Assembly (NCBI GenBank): GCA_903920455.1
Contig: CAIXLY010000095.1
Coordinates: 1-54,307, forward strand
DNA length: 54,307 nucleotides
Direction of reading: 5' to 3'
DNA from: an uncultured bacterium
Lineage (GTDB): Bacteria; Bacteroidota; Bacteroidia; Chitinophagales; Chitinophagaceae
Within the stretch, counting starts at the first letter, position 1. Each line of letters starts with the position of its first letter. The notes beneath the pieces were generated by a model. The model did not search any database and was not told the DNA's origin. It saw nothing but the letters and a program-made list of their open reading frames with translations. The position numbers and the translations under genes were made by a program. Below, piece after piece: positions 45,924-54,307 of this stretch.

Positions 45924-47804
45924 TTACATCAGATCACTCAGCTCCAGCCACCTCATTTCTTTTTGATCAATCTCTTTTGCAATGGTTTCAAATCGTGTAG
46001 AGAGTTTTTCAATTTCAGTGTACTCGAGATTCGCTGCTGATAGGCGTTCTGAAATTATATTTTTCTCTTCGTTTAATTTCTTGATCTCTTTTTCAAGCAT
46101 CTCAAATTCACGCTTCTCGTTGAAGCTTGGTTTTTTCTTTGTGCCAGCTGCTTCTTTTTCAGGCTCTCTATTTACAATAATTTGAGATTTTATTTTTTCG
46201 GGGTCAACAGTTTTGTCAAGAAGTTCTGATCGGTACTCTCCATAATTTCCAGGGAAATCACGAATAACACCTTCGCCTTCAAAAACGAAGAGGTGATCAA
46301 CGATTCTGTCCATGAAATACCGATCGTGACTGATGATGATAAGGCATCCTGGGAAGTCCATCAGAAAGTTTTCCAGCACAGATAGTGTGGGAAGATCCAA
46401 GTCGTTGGTGGGCTCATCCAGCACTAGAAAATTCGGATTTTTAAAAAGAATGCTCAACAGATGAAGCCTTCTTTTTTCCCCACCACTCAATTTGCTGATA
46501 TAGCCATATTGTTGGTCTGGTGAGAATAGAAAGAGTTCTAGGAATTGCGCTGCACTTAGTGTTGCACCATTTGACAGCGGGAAGTGCTCTGCGATATTTT
46601 TTACAAATTCAATCACCCGCATGTCCTGCTTAATCTCCAGTCCCTTTTGAGAATAGTTGCCAAAAACAATGGTGTCACCAATATTGATCTTTCCGCTATC
46701 AGGCTCTTCAAGACCCTGGAGCATATTTACAAAAGTGGATTTTCCGGCTCCATTTTTCCCGATGATACCAACCCTTTCACCTTTTTTGAATGTATAATCG
46801 AATCCTGATAGTATTACTTTTTCTCCAAAGCTCTTGTATACTTTTTTGAGCTCTGCAATCTTGCCTCCAAGTCTGCTCATTTTCATTTGAAGATCAACCT
46901 GGCGGTCTTCAATTTTTTGTTTGGCTATTTTTTCTATCTCATAATAATTGTCTTGCCTGCTCTTTGATTTTGTTGTTCTGGCCTTGGGTTGTTTTCGCAT
47001 CCACTCCAGTTCTTTTCTGAACGTATTTTTGGCTTTGTCTATGGTAGCCAAGTCGCTTTCAATTCGGGCAGCCTTTTTTTCAACATAGTTGTGATAATCC
47101 CCTTTATACACATAGATTTTACTGTTGTCTAGTTCCCATATTTCATTGCATACAGCATCAAGAAAATACCTATCATGTGTTACAAGAAGTAAAGTAATTT
47201 TTTCTTTGTCTAGGTAGTGCTCAAGCCATTCAACCATTTCAACATCGAGGTGATTGGTTGGCTCATCCATGATTAGGAGACAGTGGCTATCGTTAAATCC
47301 TATGTCGATGAGGGTTCTGGCAAGGGCAACTCTTTTTCTTTGTCCGCCGCTTAGACTACCTACAATTTGATCGAGGTGGTGAACGTTTAGCTTGCTTAGA
47401 ATCTGTTTTACTTTTGCATCAAAATCCCAGGCATTGTGGTCTTCCATATCTCCCAATGCGTCAGTAATTCGCTCAGGGTCATTGGAATCTTCAGCAGCTT
47501 CATACTTTTTTATTGCATTAATCACAGGGTGGTTGTGAGCAAAAATATTATCGAGAATACTTGAAGATTCATTGAATATCGGGTCCTGTTCAAATAGAAC
47601 GGTATTCACATCTTTATTAATCCAGACCTTGCCTTCACCGGCAGTTTCTGTTCCGGCAAGAATTCTGAGTAGGGTTGATTTACCGGATCCGTTTCTTGCG
47701 ATCAGGGCTATTTTGTCCCCCTCGTTGATGTGAAATGAAATGTTGCTGAATAAAGGCTTAATTCCATATGATTTTCCCAGGTTCTCTACAGACACATAAT
47801 GCAT
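45924..47804 (-). CDS. ABC-F family ATPase (Uup-like)
   Basis: A 626-residue soluble protein with two tandem ABC domains and no membrane part. Walker A motifs are NGSGKST and GKNGAGKST, signatures LSGGQRKR and LSGGEKRR, and each half has LDEPTNHLD/DEPTNDLD. The linker and C-terminal coiled coil are Lys/Glu-rich. ABC-F proteins act on ribosomes or, for Uup, on replication; Uup-like here because of the C-terminal extension. ATG 47804 is placed 4 bases after a TAnnTTTG box. Confidence 0.92.
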   Translation of the reverse strand: MHYVSVENLGKSYGIKPLFSNISFHINEGDKIALIARNGSGKSTLLRILAGTETAGEGKVWINKDVNTVLFEQDPIFNESSSILDNIFAHNHPVINAIKKYEAAEDSNDPERITDALGDMEDHNAWDFDAKVKQILSKLNVHHLDQIVGSLSGGQRKRVALARTLIDIGFNDSHCLLIMDEPTNHLDVEMVEWLEHYLDKEKITLLLVTHDRYFLDAVCNEIWELDNSKIYVYKGDYHNYVEKKAARIESDLATIDKAKNTFRKELEWMRKQPKARTTKSKSRQDNYYEIEKIAKQKIEDRQVDLQMKMSRLGGKIAELKKVYKSFGEKVILSGFDYTFKKGERVGIIGKNGAGKSTFVNMLQGLEEPDSGKINIGDTIVFGNYSQKGLEIKQDMRVIEFVKNIAEHFPLSNGATLSAAQFLELFLFSPDQQYGYISKLSGGEKRRLHLLSILFKNPNFLVLDEPTNDLDLPTLSVLENFLMDFPGCLIIISHDRYFMDRIVDHLFVFEGEGVIRDFPGNYGEYRSELLDKTVDPEKIKSQIIVNREPEKEAAGTKKKPSFNEKREFEMLEKEIKKLNEEKNIISERLSAANLEYTEIEKLSTRFETIAKEIDQKEMRWLELSDLM

Positions 47805-47808
47805 GGCG

Positions 47809-47839
47809 CAAAGGTACGACAAAGCGAGGCAGTCTGCAA
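47809..47839 (-). promoter_or_regulatory. Promoter abutting the ABC-F start
   Basis: Minus-strand TACCTTTG (47809-47816) with TTG (47837-47839), spacer 20. The box ends 4 bases before the ATG at 47804, so the transcript is leaderless or almost so. Confidence 0.65.
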
Positions 47840-47865
47840 ACCCTCTAATCTAGTGATATTGTGAA

Positions 47866-48519
47866 TTATCGACGACTCCCAAAAAATACAATCAGACAAA
47901 GAATGATGGTGATAATGATTGCTACTGGAACTGTAAGGCCTGAAAGTTTCTCTTCACGTTTTAATTTGATAACAATCGATTCCCATTCACTCCGTTGTTC
48001 TGGTTTTTTTTGCAGTAGGGGTTCAAAATGCTTCATCATCATGGATGCACCGACGCTATCCAAATTCTCGGAGGTTCTTATTGCCGTCTTTATTGCCTCC
48101 TTAACCATCGTCAGGTTTTCTTCCCTAAGAATGGTGTTTAATCTTGAAAGGCTGTATAGTTCTTGGAGCTGTTGCAATAGCAGTTCTTTATTTAAACGGA
48201 ATTTATCTGACTGGGCAATGTATTTTTCCACTTTGATGAACAGCTTAAGAATTTGCTCAGCACCAAGTGATTCATCAAGTGCATATCCCATCGATTTTTC
48301 CAGCCAACGCTGATAATGGTATTGTTCCCTTTTTTCAGCATCTGAGAGTACAGCATATGCCTCTTGAATTTCACTAAAATAGGTATTGTATTGTGCTGAA
48401 TCTGCTTGTTTATCAGGATGATAAGTCATCGCCAATTTTCTAAATGCCTTCTTGATCTCAGCAGCACTAGCCCCTGCGGGGATATTGAGGACATGATAGT
48501 AATCTTTTACTGACATCAT
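47866..48519 (-). CDS. DnaJ-domain tail-anchored membrane protein
   Basis: A 217-residue protein with an N-terminal J domain (residues 4-65; HPD in MTYHPDKQ) that stimulates Hsp70, a helical middle and one C-terminal membrane helix (about 193-214) followed by SRR. No zinc-finger or substrate domain of classical DnaJ is present, so it is a type III J protein placed on the membrane. Two adjacent Met codons leave the start at 48519 or 48516; a TAnnTTTG box (48522-48529) lies right beside it. Confidence 0.85.
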   Translation of the reverse strand: MMSVKDYYHVLNIPAGASAAEIKKAFRKLAMTYHPDKQADSAQYNTYFSEIQEAYAVLSDAEKREQYHYQRWLEKSMGYALDESLGAEQILKLFIKVEKYIAQSDKFRLNKELLLQQLQELYSLSRLNTILREENLTMVKEAIKTAIRTSENLDSVGASMMMKHFEPLLQKKPEQRSEWESIVIKLKREEKLSGLTVPVAIIITIILCLIVFFGSRR

Positions 48520-48521
48520 TT

Positions 48522-48529
48522 CAAAGGTA
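48522..48529 (-). promoter_or_regulatory. Promoter -7 box touching the DnaJ-like start
   Basis: TACCTTTG on the minus strand ends 2 bases from the ATG at 48519. A -33 TTG at the right distance is not clear. If used, it implies a leaderless start or initiation at 48516. Confidence 0.45.
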
Positions 48530-48678
48530 AGTTCCTTTTAGGCTTCCTCTTAGTTTTTGGTTGATTCTCATTTTTATGGCCTCAATGGCATTTCATGCTC
48601 GCAGGATTTCTATCATTTTAATGAATTTGTGCCTTTTGCTGTCCTTTTTGATACCCTATAGGCAATGGCTAAAGATAG

Positions 48679-48686
48679 TATCTTTG
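48679..48686 (+). promoter_or_regulatory. Promoter -7 box of the purine phosphorylase gene
   Basis: TATCTTTG lies inside the longest open frame but 14 bases before ATG 48701, which supports the shorter start of the gene. Confidence 0.5.
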
Positions 48687-48700
48687 CGAAAATCGATTGT

Positions 48701-49519
48701 ATGTCGGAATCAATCCGAATTGCTGAGGCTGTCAACTTTGTAAGGGCTGTATGCTCTTACAAGCCAACGATTGGAGTGATATTGGGTAGTGGGTTAGGTG
48801 GGTTTACTGAAGGTGTTCATATTGAAGCCGAAGTACCCTACACTGATATTCCCCATTTTCCTATATCAACCGTAAAAGGCCATGGTGGTAAATTGATTAT
48901 TGGTACAATTGAAGGAACTCGGATCGTTATTATGTCTGGGCGCTTCCATTATTATGAGGGATATTCATCCACTGAAGTTGTCTTTCCCATAAGGGTTCTT
49001 CATCAGCTGGGTGTAAAAACGCTGTTGATTTCAAATGCTGCCGGTGGCGTAAATGCTGATTTTACCGTAGGGGATCTCATGGTTATTTCAGACCATATCA
49101 GTTTTGCCGTTGTGAATCCATTAATCGGCCCGAATCATGATGATCTGGGCCCAAGGTTTCCTGATATGAGTGAGCCGTACTCAAAAGAATTGATTGCCAG
49201 GGCCCATGCAATTGCAACTGAAGCGGGCATAAAGTTGAAACAAGGAGTTTATTTTGCGGTTACGGGGCCTTCATTTGAAACCCGTGCTGAGTATAAGTTG
49301 ATTCAACGTCTTGGTGCTGATGCAGTAGGAATGAGTACTGCTCAGGAAGTGATTGCTGCTGTGCATTGTGGTATGACTGTTTTTGCCATAAGCGTGATCA
49401 CTGACCTTGGGATTAGGGAAGAGAATAATAAATTTACACATGAGGAAGTTTTGGATGCTGCAAATGCCGCAGCACCATTGTTGACCACGATATTCAATAA
49501 AATGATTGCAACGCTATAG
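48701..49519 (+). CDS. punA: Purine nucleoside phosphorylase
   Basis: A 272-residue trimeric-type PNP that splits (deoxy)guanosine and inosine with phosphate. Motifs are GVILGSGLGGF, PHFPISTVKGHGG, MSGRFHYYEGYS, and TGPSFETRAEYKLI with the base-binding region. The open frame begins at 48665, but a TAnnTTTG box at 48679-48686 and family length favour ATG 48701 (MSESIRI). Confidence 0.93.
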   Translation: MSESIRIAEAVNFVRAVCSYKPTIGVILGSGLGGFTEGVHIEAEVPYTDIPHFPISTVKGHGGKLIIGTIEGTRIVIMSGRFHYYEGYSSTEVVFPIRVLHQLGVKTLLISNAAGGVNADFTVGDLMVISDHISFAVVNPLIGPNHDDLGPRFPDMSEPYSKELIARAHAIATEAGIKLKQGVYFAVTGPSFETRAEYKLIQRLGADAVGMSTAQEVIAAVHCGMTVFAISVITDLGIREENNKFTHEEVLDAANAAAPLLTTIFNKMIATL

Positions 49520-49587
49520 TGTGTTTTTCTGGGTAAGATTTTGCAATTGTTATGAGAAAAAAATGATCTGTTTTTTTGTTAATTATT

Positions 49588-51660
49588 ATGATGAAGGTAG
49601 CAATGTATTCGAGTATGAGATGTTGGCTTAAGGGGAAGTATTTTATTTCACTCTTGATTTGTCTGTGTATGGCTTTGGTTGATTCCAATACGCTCCATGC
49701 ACAAATGCGCTCTGTGATGAACAGAGTTAGTAATGCAGGGAGCTCAAGGGGAGGAGAGGGTAAGCGTGGCGGAGGTGATTCTCTATCTTTTGAAAAAAGA
49801 AACTTTGCTGATGATTCAGTTAATGTAAGATATAGGTATCTGGACACCGCGAGGTACAGTAATTTTGATTCCTCCATTAGTGATTATTACACGCGTGTGC
49901 CATTGAAGCCAGAATTCATTCAAATTGGACACAATGGAAATGCAACAAGGCCTATCTTATTTTCTCCGCTAAGGATGCCCGGTTGGGATGCGGGATTTCA
50001 TGCACTTGACCCATTTGCTTTGACTATTGCCGATACCCGTTTTATGAATACGACAAAGCCCTATACCGAATTGGCTTATCTGGTAGGAAGCAAGGCTGAG
50101 CAACAAATCGGGATTCTTCATACCCAGAATGCTACACCCGATTGGAATTTTGTCGTACAGTATAAATTGCTGAATGCCCCAGGTAGTTTCAATTCGCAGA
50201 ACACCAGCCATAATAATATTCGTTTCAATACAGATTTCACTTCTAAGAATAAACGATATCATGCCTATTTGATATTAATGTCAAATGCCCTGCAATCATC
50301 TGAAAATGGGGGTATAATTGATCAAAGTTTATTGATCAATCCAAATCCGGCTTACAATGATCGATTTAATATTCCTACCAATTTAGCAGCAACAGCTTAT
50401 GCTTCCAGAAACTTTTTTAATGTGAAACTGATTACTGGAAATCGGTATGTTGATAAAACCTTTTTACTTAGGCAACAGTATGATTTCGGGAATAAAGATT
50501 CGTTGGTCACTGACTCCACTGTTGTGAAGTTATTCTATCCCAGGCTTCGCTTTGAACATACTATTCAATCAGCAAGTTATGCCTATAGGTATTTGGATGT
50601 TCAGGCTCCAGGAGCCGAGAGTTTTTACCAAAGCAATTATGGATTTCTCTCTGTTCCAGACACAGTAGACCTTAACTACAAAATGAGTGTACTGAAAAAT
50701 GATTTTTCCATAGTGCAGTTCCCTGATGCAAAAAATCCTTTGCAATTTTTCAAGGCGGGGGCAACCCTCATGAATTATACTACCAGTCCGGATTCATTGC
50801 GTGATGCATTTACAAACATTATGGCACATGGGGAATATCGAAATCGTACCCGCAATAAAAAGTGGGATATGCTTCTTTATGGTGAATTTTATGCAGCAGG
50901 AAGAGATATTGGTAATTACTCTGTTCAAGCAAAACTTCAACGGACGTTGGGGCAAAAAATAGGTTCCCTTGAACTTGGTTTCCAAAACATCAACAGATCT
51001 CCATCTTATCTTTATGCACAAAAAACTGCTTTTCCAATTGAAAGGAATACTGAATTAAATGACGAAAATGTCAGTTCAATTTATGGTTCATTGTACCTGG
51101 CGCCGTTGAAGACCAAATTAACATTTGATTATTTTCTTCTATCCAATTATACCTATTTAACTGGGTATACCTCAGTTGCCCAATATTCAACTGTATTCAA
51201 CTTTGTTAGGGCAGGCATTTCCAGGGAAACTTCTCTTGGTAGGCGATTTAAGTGGTATATGGATTTTTATCTCCAAACTCCGGCCGGGAATGCACCCATC
51301 CATCTCCCGTGGCTATATACCCGCAACAGGATTGCTTACGAGGGAAAGCCTTACAGAAATCTCGTATTGGCTACCGGATTTGATTTACGCTATTACAGTG
51401 ACTATTACGCTGATGGCTACTCACCACTACTAGGTCAATTCTTTTACCAGACCGAGCAAAAGATTGCAATCAGGCCAGAATTGGCTTATTATATTAATTT
51501 TCGCATCAGAAGCTTTACTACTTATTTGAGGTTTGAGAACCTAAATACAGCTAGCACTCAGTATGGATTTGGTTTTAAGGTCAACAATATGGCAGCCCCC
51601 CTCTATCCCAATCCAGGCATGGTATTTCGATTGGGTATATTTTGGAATTTTGTTAATTAA
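49588..51660 (+). CDS. Putative porin, Bacteroidota family
   Basis: A 690-residue outer-membrane protein of the 'putative porin' family. The signal peptide (ending NTLHA|Q) precedes the mature N-terminus; the barrel strands alternate to a C-terminal aromatic end (RLGIFWNFVN). Conserved family text includes ATRPILFSP and GFHALDPF. Substrate unknown. The start is unsure: Met codons are at 49588, 49591, 49603 and 49615. Confidence 0.82.
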   Translation: MMKVAMYSSMRCWLKGKYFISLLICLCMALVDSNTLHAQMRSVMNRVSNAGSSRGGEGKRGGGDSLSFEKRNFADDSVNVRYRYLDTARYSNFDSSISDYYTRVPLKPEFIQIGHNGNATRPILFSPLRMPGWDAGFHALDPFALTIADTRFMNTTKPYTELAYLVGSKAEQQIGILHTQNATPDWNFVVQYKLLNAPGSFNSQNTSHNNIRFNTDFTSKNKRYHAYLILMSNALQSSENGGIIDQSLLINPNPAYNDRFNIPTNLAATAYASRNFFNVKLITGNRYVDKTFLLRQQYDFGNKDSLVTDSTVVKLFYPRLRFEHTIQSASYAYRYLDVQAPGAESFYQSNYGFLSVPDTVDLNYKMSVLKNDFSIVQFPDAKNPLQFFKAGATLMNYTTSPDSLRDAFTNIMAHGEYRNRTRNKKWDMLLYGEFYAAGRDIGNYSVQAKLQRTLGQKIGSLELGFQNINRSPSYLYAQKTAFPIERNTELNDENVSSIYGSLYLAPLKTKLTFDYFLLSNYTYLTGYTSVAQYSTVFNFVRAGISRETSLGRRFKWYMDFYLQTPAGNAPIHLPWLYTRNRIAYEGKPYRNLVLATGFDLRYYSDYYADGYSPLLGQFFYQTEQKIAIRPELAYYINFRIRSFTTYLRFENLNTASTQYGFGFKVNNMAAPLYPNPGMVFRLGIFWNFVN

Positions 51661-51681
51661 AATTATCTGTATTTTTACATT

Positions 51682-52062
51682 GTGAAAAAGGTTCTTGTAA
51701 TCATCTTGCTATTGATTCATTCTGCTGCAAGCAGCGGTACAGTTTTGAGTGCGCATTATTGTATGGGTGATTTTTCCGGACTTCGCTTCGGGCACAACAA
51801 TAAAGAGGTTGATCATTGTTCAACCTGTGGAATGAAAGATATGGGCTGTTGCCATGACGAGCCTAAAGTTATTAAACTCGACAACAACCAAATTCAACAA
51901 ACATCAATTGGTTTATCGGATTTTAAAATCCCTTTCTTACCCCCTGCACCAAGTTATACATCTTTCTCAATTGTCCTCATTAAGGGTAACTTCCTCAGCA
52001 AATCTTCCTCACATCTAGGGCGAACGCCGTCCTATGTGCTTAATTGTTCCTACAGGATTTGA
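51682..52062 (+). CDS. HYC_CC_PP family small exported protein
   Basis: A 126-residue exported protein with a signal peptide (1-20) followed by the family's hallmark HYCMG, C-x-x-C (CSTC), and GCCHDE motifs. The Pro-rich end (PFLPPAPS) completes the HYC-CC-PP pattern. The family clusters with copper/heavy-metal genes in Bacteroidota, as here; metal binding by the His/Cys groups is inferred. Start is GTG 51682. Confidence 0.85.
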   Translation: MKKVLVIILLLIHSAASSGTVLSAHYCMGDFSGLRFGHNNKEVDHCSTCGMKDMGCCHDEPKVIKLDNNQIQQTSIGLSDFKIPFLPPAPSYTSFSIVLIKGNFLSKSSSHLGRTPSYVLNCSYRI

Positions 52063-52255
52063 TAACATTATTTTCTATCGCTGAGTACGAATCAAGCTTT
52101 TAGTTCAACAGCACTATTGCAATCAATACATTTTTTATTTCCTGTTGATAGACTCGGCTCTTCTATTTTCAAGCCTATTATTGTGCACATCAACTTATGA
52201 TCTGTTTAATTAATTATAGCCAATTCAATTTTTTATCAACTTAAATTTCAACATT

Positions 52256-52720
52256 ATGAAATCTAAATTTGTATTATCATCAGTTCTTTTCATGTTTGTT
52301 TTTTCAACAGCCCTTTTTGCTCAAAAAACAACGAAAGAAGACATTAAAGTATGGGGCAACTGCGGCAACTGTAAAAAAACAATTGAGGCAGCTGCTTTAA
52401 AAGCTGGCGCAACAAAAGCAAGTTGGAGCGAGACTTCAAAAATTCTTGCTGTTGCCTATAATAAAAAGAAAGCTGACCAGAGCAAGATTCAGGAAGCTAT
52501 TGCGGCATCTGGTTATGACACCCAAGATTTTACAGCACCTGCGGATGCGTATAACCAACTTCCACCATGCTGCCAGTATGACCGTAAACCGGCCTCAAGT
52601 AATCTTGGTGGTGGCGAAGTAAAGGCATGTTGCGCAAAAGAAAATTGTGACCATAAAGGCGACAAAAAAGCTTGTGCAAAAGAATCATGCGATAAAGAAA
52701 AAACCTGCTGCAAATCATAA
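52256..52720 (+). CDS. Periplasmic HMA-domain protein with Cys-rich tail
   Basis: A 154-residue exported protein. After a signal peptide (1-22) comes a heavy-metal-associated domain with G-N-C-G-N-C-K-K, the CxxC of copper chaperones. The C-terminal 60 residues are Cys-rich with repeated C-C, C-D-H-K and C-A-K-E-S-C-D-K groups, giving about ten more thiols. It probably binds several metal ions in the periplasm. First of three tightly placed metal-type genes. Confidence 0.85.
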   Translation: MKSKFVLSSVLFMFVFSTALFAQKTTKEDIKVWGNCGNCKKTIEAAALKAGATKASWSETSKILAVAYNKKKADQSKIQEAIAASGYDTQDFTAPADAYNQLPPCCQYDRKPASSNLGGGEVKACCAKENCDHKGDKKACAKESCDKEKTCCKS

Positions 52721-52793
52721 TTCATTCGGCCCGGCCTATAGGCCGGGCCGAATCTTTTCTACTATAAATGAGCATTGACATAAACATCAATCC

Positions 52794-53342
52794 ATGAAAA
52801 AATTCTTGCTAATCCTACTCGCTTTTTTATTTTCTTCAGCTGTCATTAACGCACAGATAACAAAAGCAAGCCTTCAGGCAAGTGGATTAACTTGTGCCCT
52901 ATGTTCAAAATCCATATATGATAACCTTAAACAACTTTCCTTTGTTGATTCAGTAGATACTGACCTAAACGCTTCAGTTTTTCTAATCTCTTTTAAGCCT
53001 GGTTCAGTAGTTGATCTTGATATGCTAAATAAAAAGGTTGGAGATGCAGGATTTTCAATTGCTTCCCTTCGTGTTACTGCATTATTTTCAAACAAATTGG
53101 TTGAAAATGATTCACATGTCTCTCTAGATGGACAGGTATTTCATTTTGTAAATATAGGCCGCCGCACTCTTAACGAAAAAGTTGAGCTAACAATCATTGA
53201 CAAGCATTTTGTGTCATCAAAAGAATTTAAGAGGTACAGTTCAATGACTAGTCTTGAATGCATTAAAGCTGGAAAAGCTGCAAGTTGCTGTAATCCTTAT
53301 GCTGTAAGTGTGGGAACACGCATATACCATGTAACGATTTAA
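52794..53342 (+). CDS. Exported HMA-like metal-binding protein
   Basis: A 182-residue exported protein with a signal peptide (ending NA|Q at about 21) and an HMA-type fold starting ASGLTCALCSKSIYDNL, where C-A-L-C is the metal loop. A second part ends with a C-C-N-P motif. Function is probably metal sensing or hand-over; it follows the Cys-rich protein and precedes the barrel protein by 2 bp, so the three form one operon. Confidence 0.75.
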   Translation: MKKFLLILLAFLFSSAVINAQITKASLQASGLTCALCSKSIYDNLKQLSFVDSVDTDLNASVFLISFKPGSVVDLDMLNKKVGDAGFSIASLRVTALFSNKLVENDSHVSLDGQVFHFVNIGRRTLNEKVELTIIDKHFVSSKEFKRYSSMTSLECIKAGKAASCCNPYAVSVGTRIYHVTI

Positions 53343-53344
53343 TA

Positions 53345-54211
53345 ATGAAAAATACTACACGATCACCAATTGCTCAACTCAGTAGGGTAGTATTATATGT
53401 ATCAATATTTTTATCTATCACTGCAAGCGTAGATTCTCAGGAGCTATATGTCTTTAGCAGTCCTGCTTCCAATGTGCCTGCAAAGTCGCTTTCTTTTAAA
53501 TACGGTAGCAAATGGATTGGGGGCAATAACATGCATCACTCATCGAATGCCAGTAGGCACATGCTTGAATCACAATTTGGGATCAGTAAAAAAATGATGT
53601 TGCGTGCAGCAGTTTCTTTAACTGATATGTATTCACAAAAAAAACAGCAATTTGAGTCGTTTTCAGTGTTGGCCAAGTATCGTTTTTTCTCCAATGATGA
53701 TGTACACCGGCACTTTAGGGCAGCGGTATTTTTGAATACTGTTTTTAGCAAGAATGACTTAAGGTATGATGAGTTAACTGTTGAGGGCGATCAGTCTGTT
53801 CTTCAAGGAGGTGTCATACTCACCCAATTGATCAATAGGCTTGCTGTATCAACTACTCTTGCGCTTACTGAAGTTGTTGATCCTGAACGCTGGCAAAAAT
53901 ATGGTGGTTCTAGGCGATTTGGTTATCAAGGAATAAATTATAACTTTTCTAGTGGTTATCTTTTACTGCCTAGAAAGTATACTAGTTACAAGCAGCCCAA
54001 TCTCAATATCTACTTTGAATGTATTGGTGGATTTGGACTTGATAAACGTTTTTCGTACACAGATCTTGCGCCTGCTGTACAAGTCATTTTGAATAGCAAT
54101 TCAAAAATTAATCTTGGCTATAGATTTCAACTTGTCGGTCAAGTTGAGAGAATGGCCAGATCTGGTGTCTATTTTAGTTATGAGCGGACATTTTTGAATG
54201 CATTAAAGTGA
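53345..54211 (+). CDS. Outer-membrane transporter-like barrel protein
   Basis: A 288-residue exported beta-strand-rich protein. A signal-anchor-like N-terminus (ending VDSQ) is followed by repeated aromatic strand endings (AKYRFFS, FSYERTFLN). Its place directly after two HMA proteins suggests a metal-efflux or metal-sensing outer-membrane protein. I do not recognise a named family. The 96 bases after it hold no supported gene. Confidence 0.65.
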   Translation: MKNTTRSPIAQLSRVVLYVSIFLSITASVDSQELYVFSSPASNVPAKSLSFKYGSKWIGGNNMHHSSNASRHMLESQFGISKKMMLRAAVSLTDMYSQKKQQFESFSVLAKYRFFSNDDVHRHFRAAVFLNTVFSKNDLRYDELTVEGDQSVLQGGVILTQLINRLAVSTTLALTEVVDPERWQKYGGSRRFGYQGINYNFSSGYLLLPRKYTSYKQPNLNIYFECIGGFGLDKRFSYTDLAPAVQVILNSNSKINLGYRFQLVGQVERMARSGVYFSYERTFLNALK

Positions 54212-54307
54212 AACTAAAAAGTGCTTTTATTTTATATGTTTTAGCGCTAAAGTTATTTTCTTGAAATTCTTCGATCTATCGAGGCCTATCTTTAATACTG
54301 AAATACC

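Noticed and set aside
54208-54264. Short signal-peptide-like GTG frame at the right edge
   Set aside because: It ends after 18 codons at a TGA and overlaps the previous stop; too little sequence remains to judge whether it is a gene.

Overview
The window looks like the chromosome of a Bacteroidota bacterium, probably of the Cytophagia/Chitinophagia type. The evidence is a PorV2/PorU2 type IX secretion pair, several Bacteroidota-style outer-membrane proteins (a putative porin, an OMP_b-brl protein, a HYC_CC_PP protein), few Shine-Dalgarno sites, and many promoters of the Bacteroidota form TTG-N17-22-TAnnTTTG. I saw no phage, transposase or CRISPR array.

Layout. 1-8.1 kb: tRNA-Gln, tyrS and the T9SS-type genes porV2-porU2. 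8.1-14.95 kb: a complete lasso-peptide biosynthetic cluster (nucleotidyltransferase, ABC exporter, HPr-kinase-like kinase, PqqD-like RRE protein, B2 leader peptidase, asparagine-synthetase-like cyclase). A small open frame at 14802-14951 has the features of its precursor peptide. 14.95-16.8 kb: ribE, rpsU and xerC. 16.9-27.5 kb: the translation/transcription block hpf, tRNA-Thr/Tyr/Gly/Thr, tuf, tRNA-Trp, secE, nusG, rplK, rplA, rplJ, rplL, rpoB. Two things are odd there: a histone H1-like gene sits on the opposite strand between nusG and rplK, and rpoC does not follow rpoB. 27.6-31.2 kb: a phosphate uptake operon (OprO/P-type porin, DUF47 protein, Pit permease). 31.4-39.9 kb: a YwaF-like membrane protein, a Rieske lipoprotein, accA-dapA, a divergent lrp/ald pair, a VanX-type dipeptidase gene broken by one in-frame TAG, a TIM-barrel isomerase, and two envelope proteins. 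40.2-49.5 kb: tRNA-Asp, a STAS-rnz-pentapeptide operon, clpC, a Sua5-type tRNA-modification gene, an ABC-F ATPase, a DnaJ-domain membrane protein and a purine nucleoside phosphorylase. 49.6-54.2 kb: a putative porin, then four genes that look like a periplasmic heavy-metal (probably copper) set.

The main discovery is the lasso cluster. The 49-residue precursor candidate lies 18 bp behind the cyclase gene. Its leader has W-x-K-P-x-L with Thr at -2, the predicted ring is Gly1-to-Glu8, there is one Cys in the ring and one in the tail, and the C-terminal residue is Ser, which suits the kinase encoded in the cluster. The leader resembles the one I recall for the paeninodin class from Firmicutes. 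The product would be a long (31-residue) lasso peptide, possibly disulfide-locked and C-terminally phosphorylated or nucleotidylated. Everything said about the product is inference from sequence.
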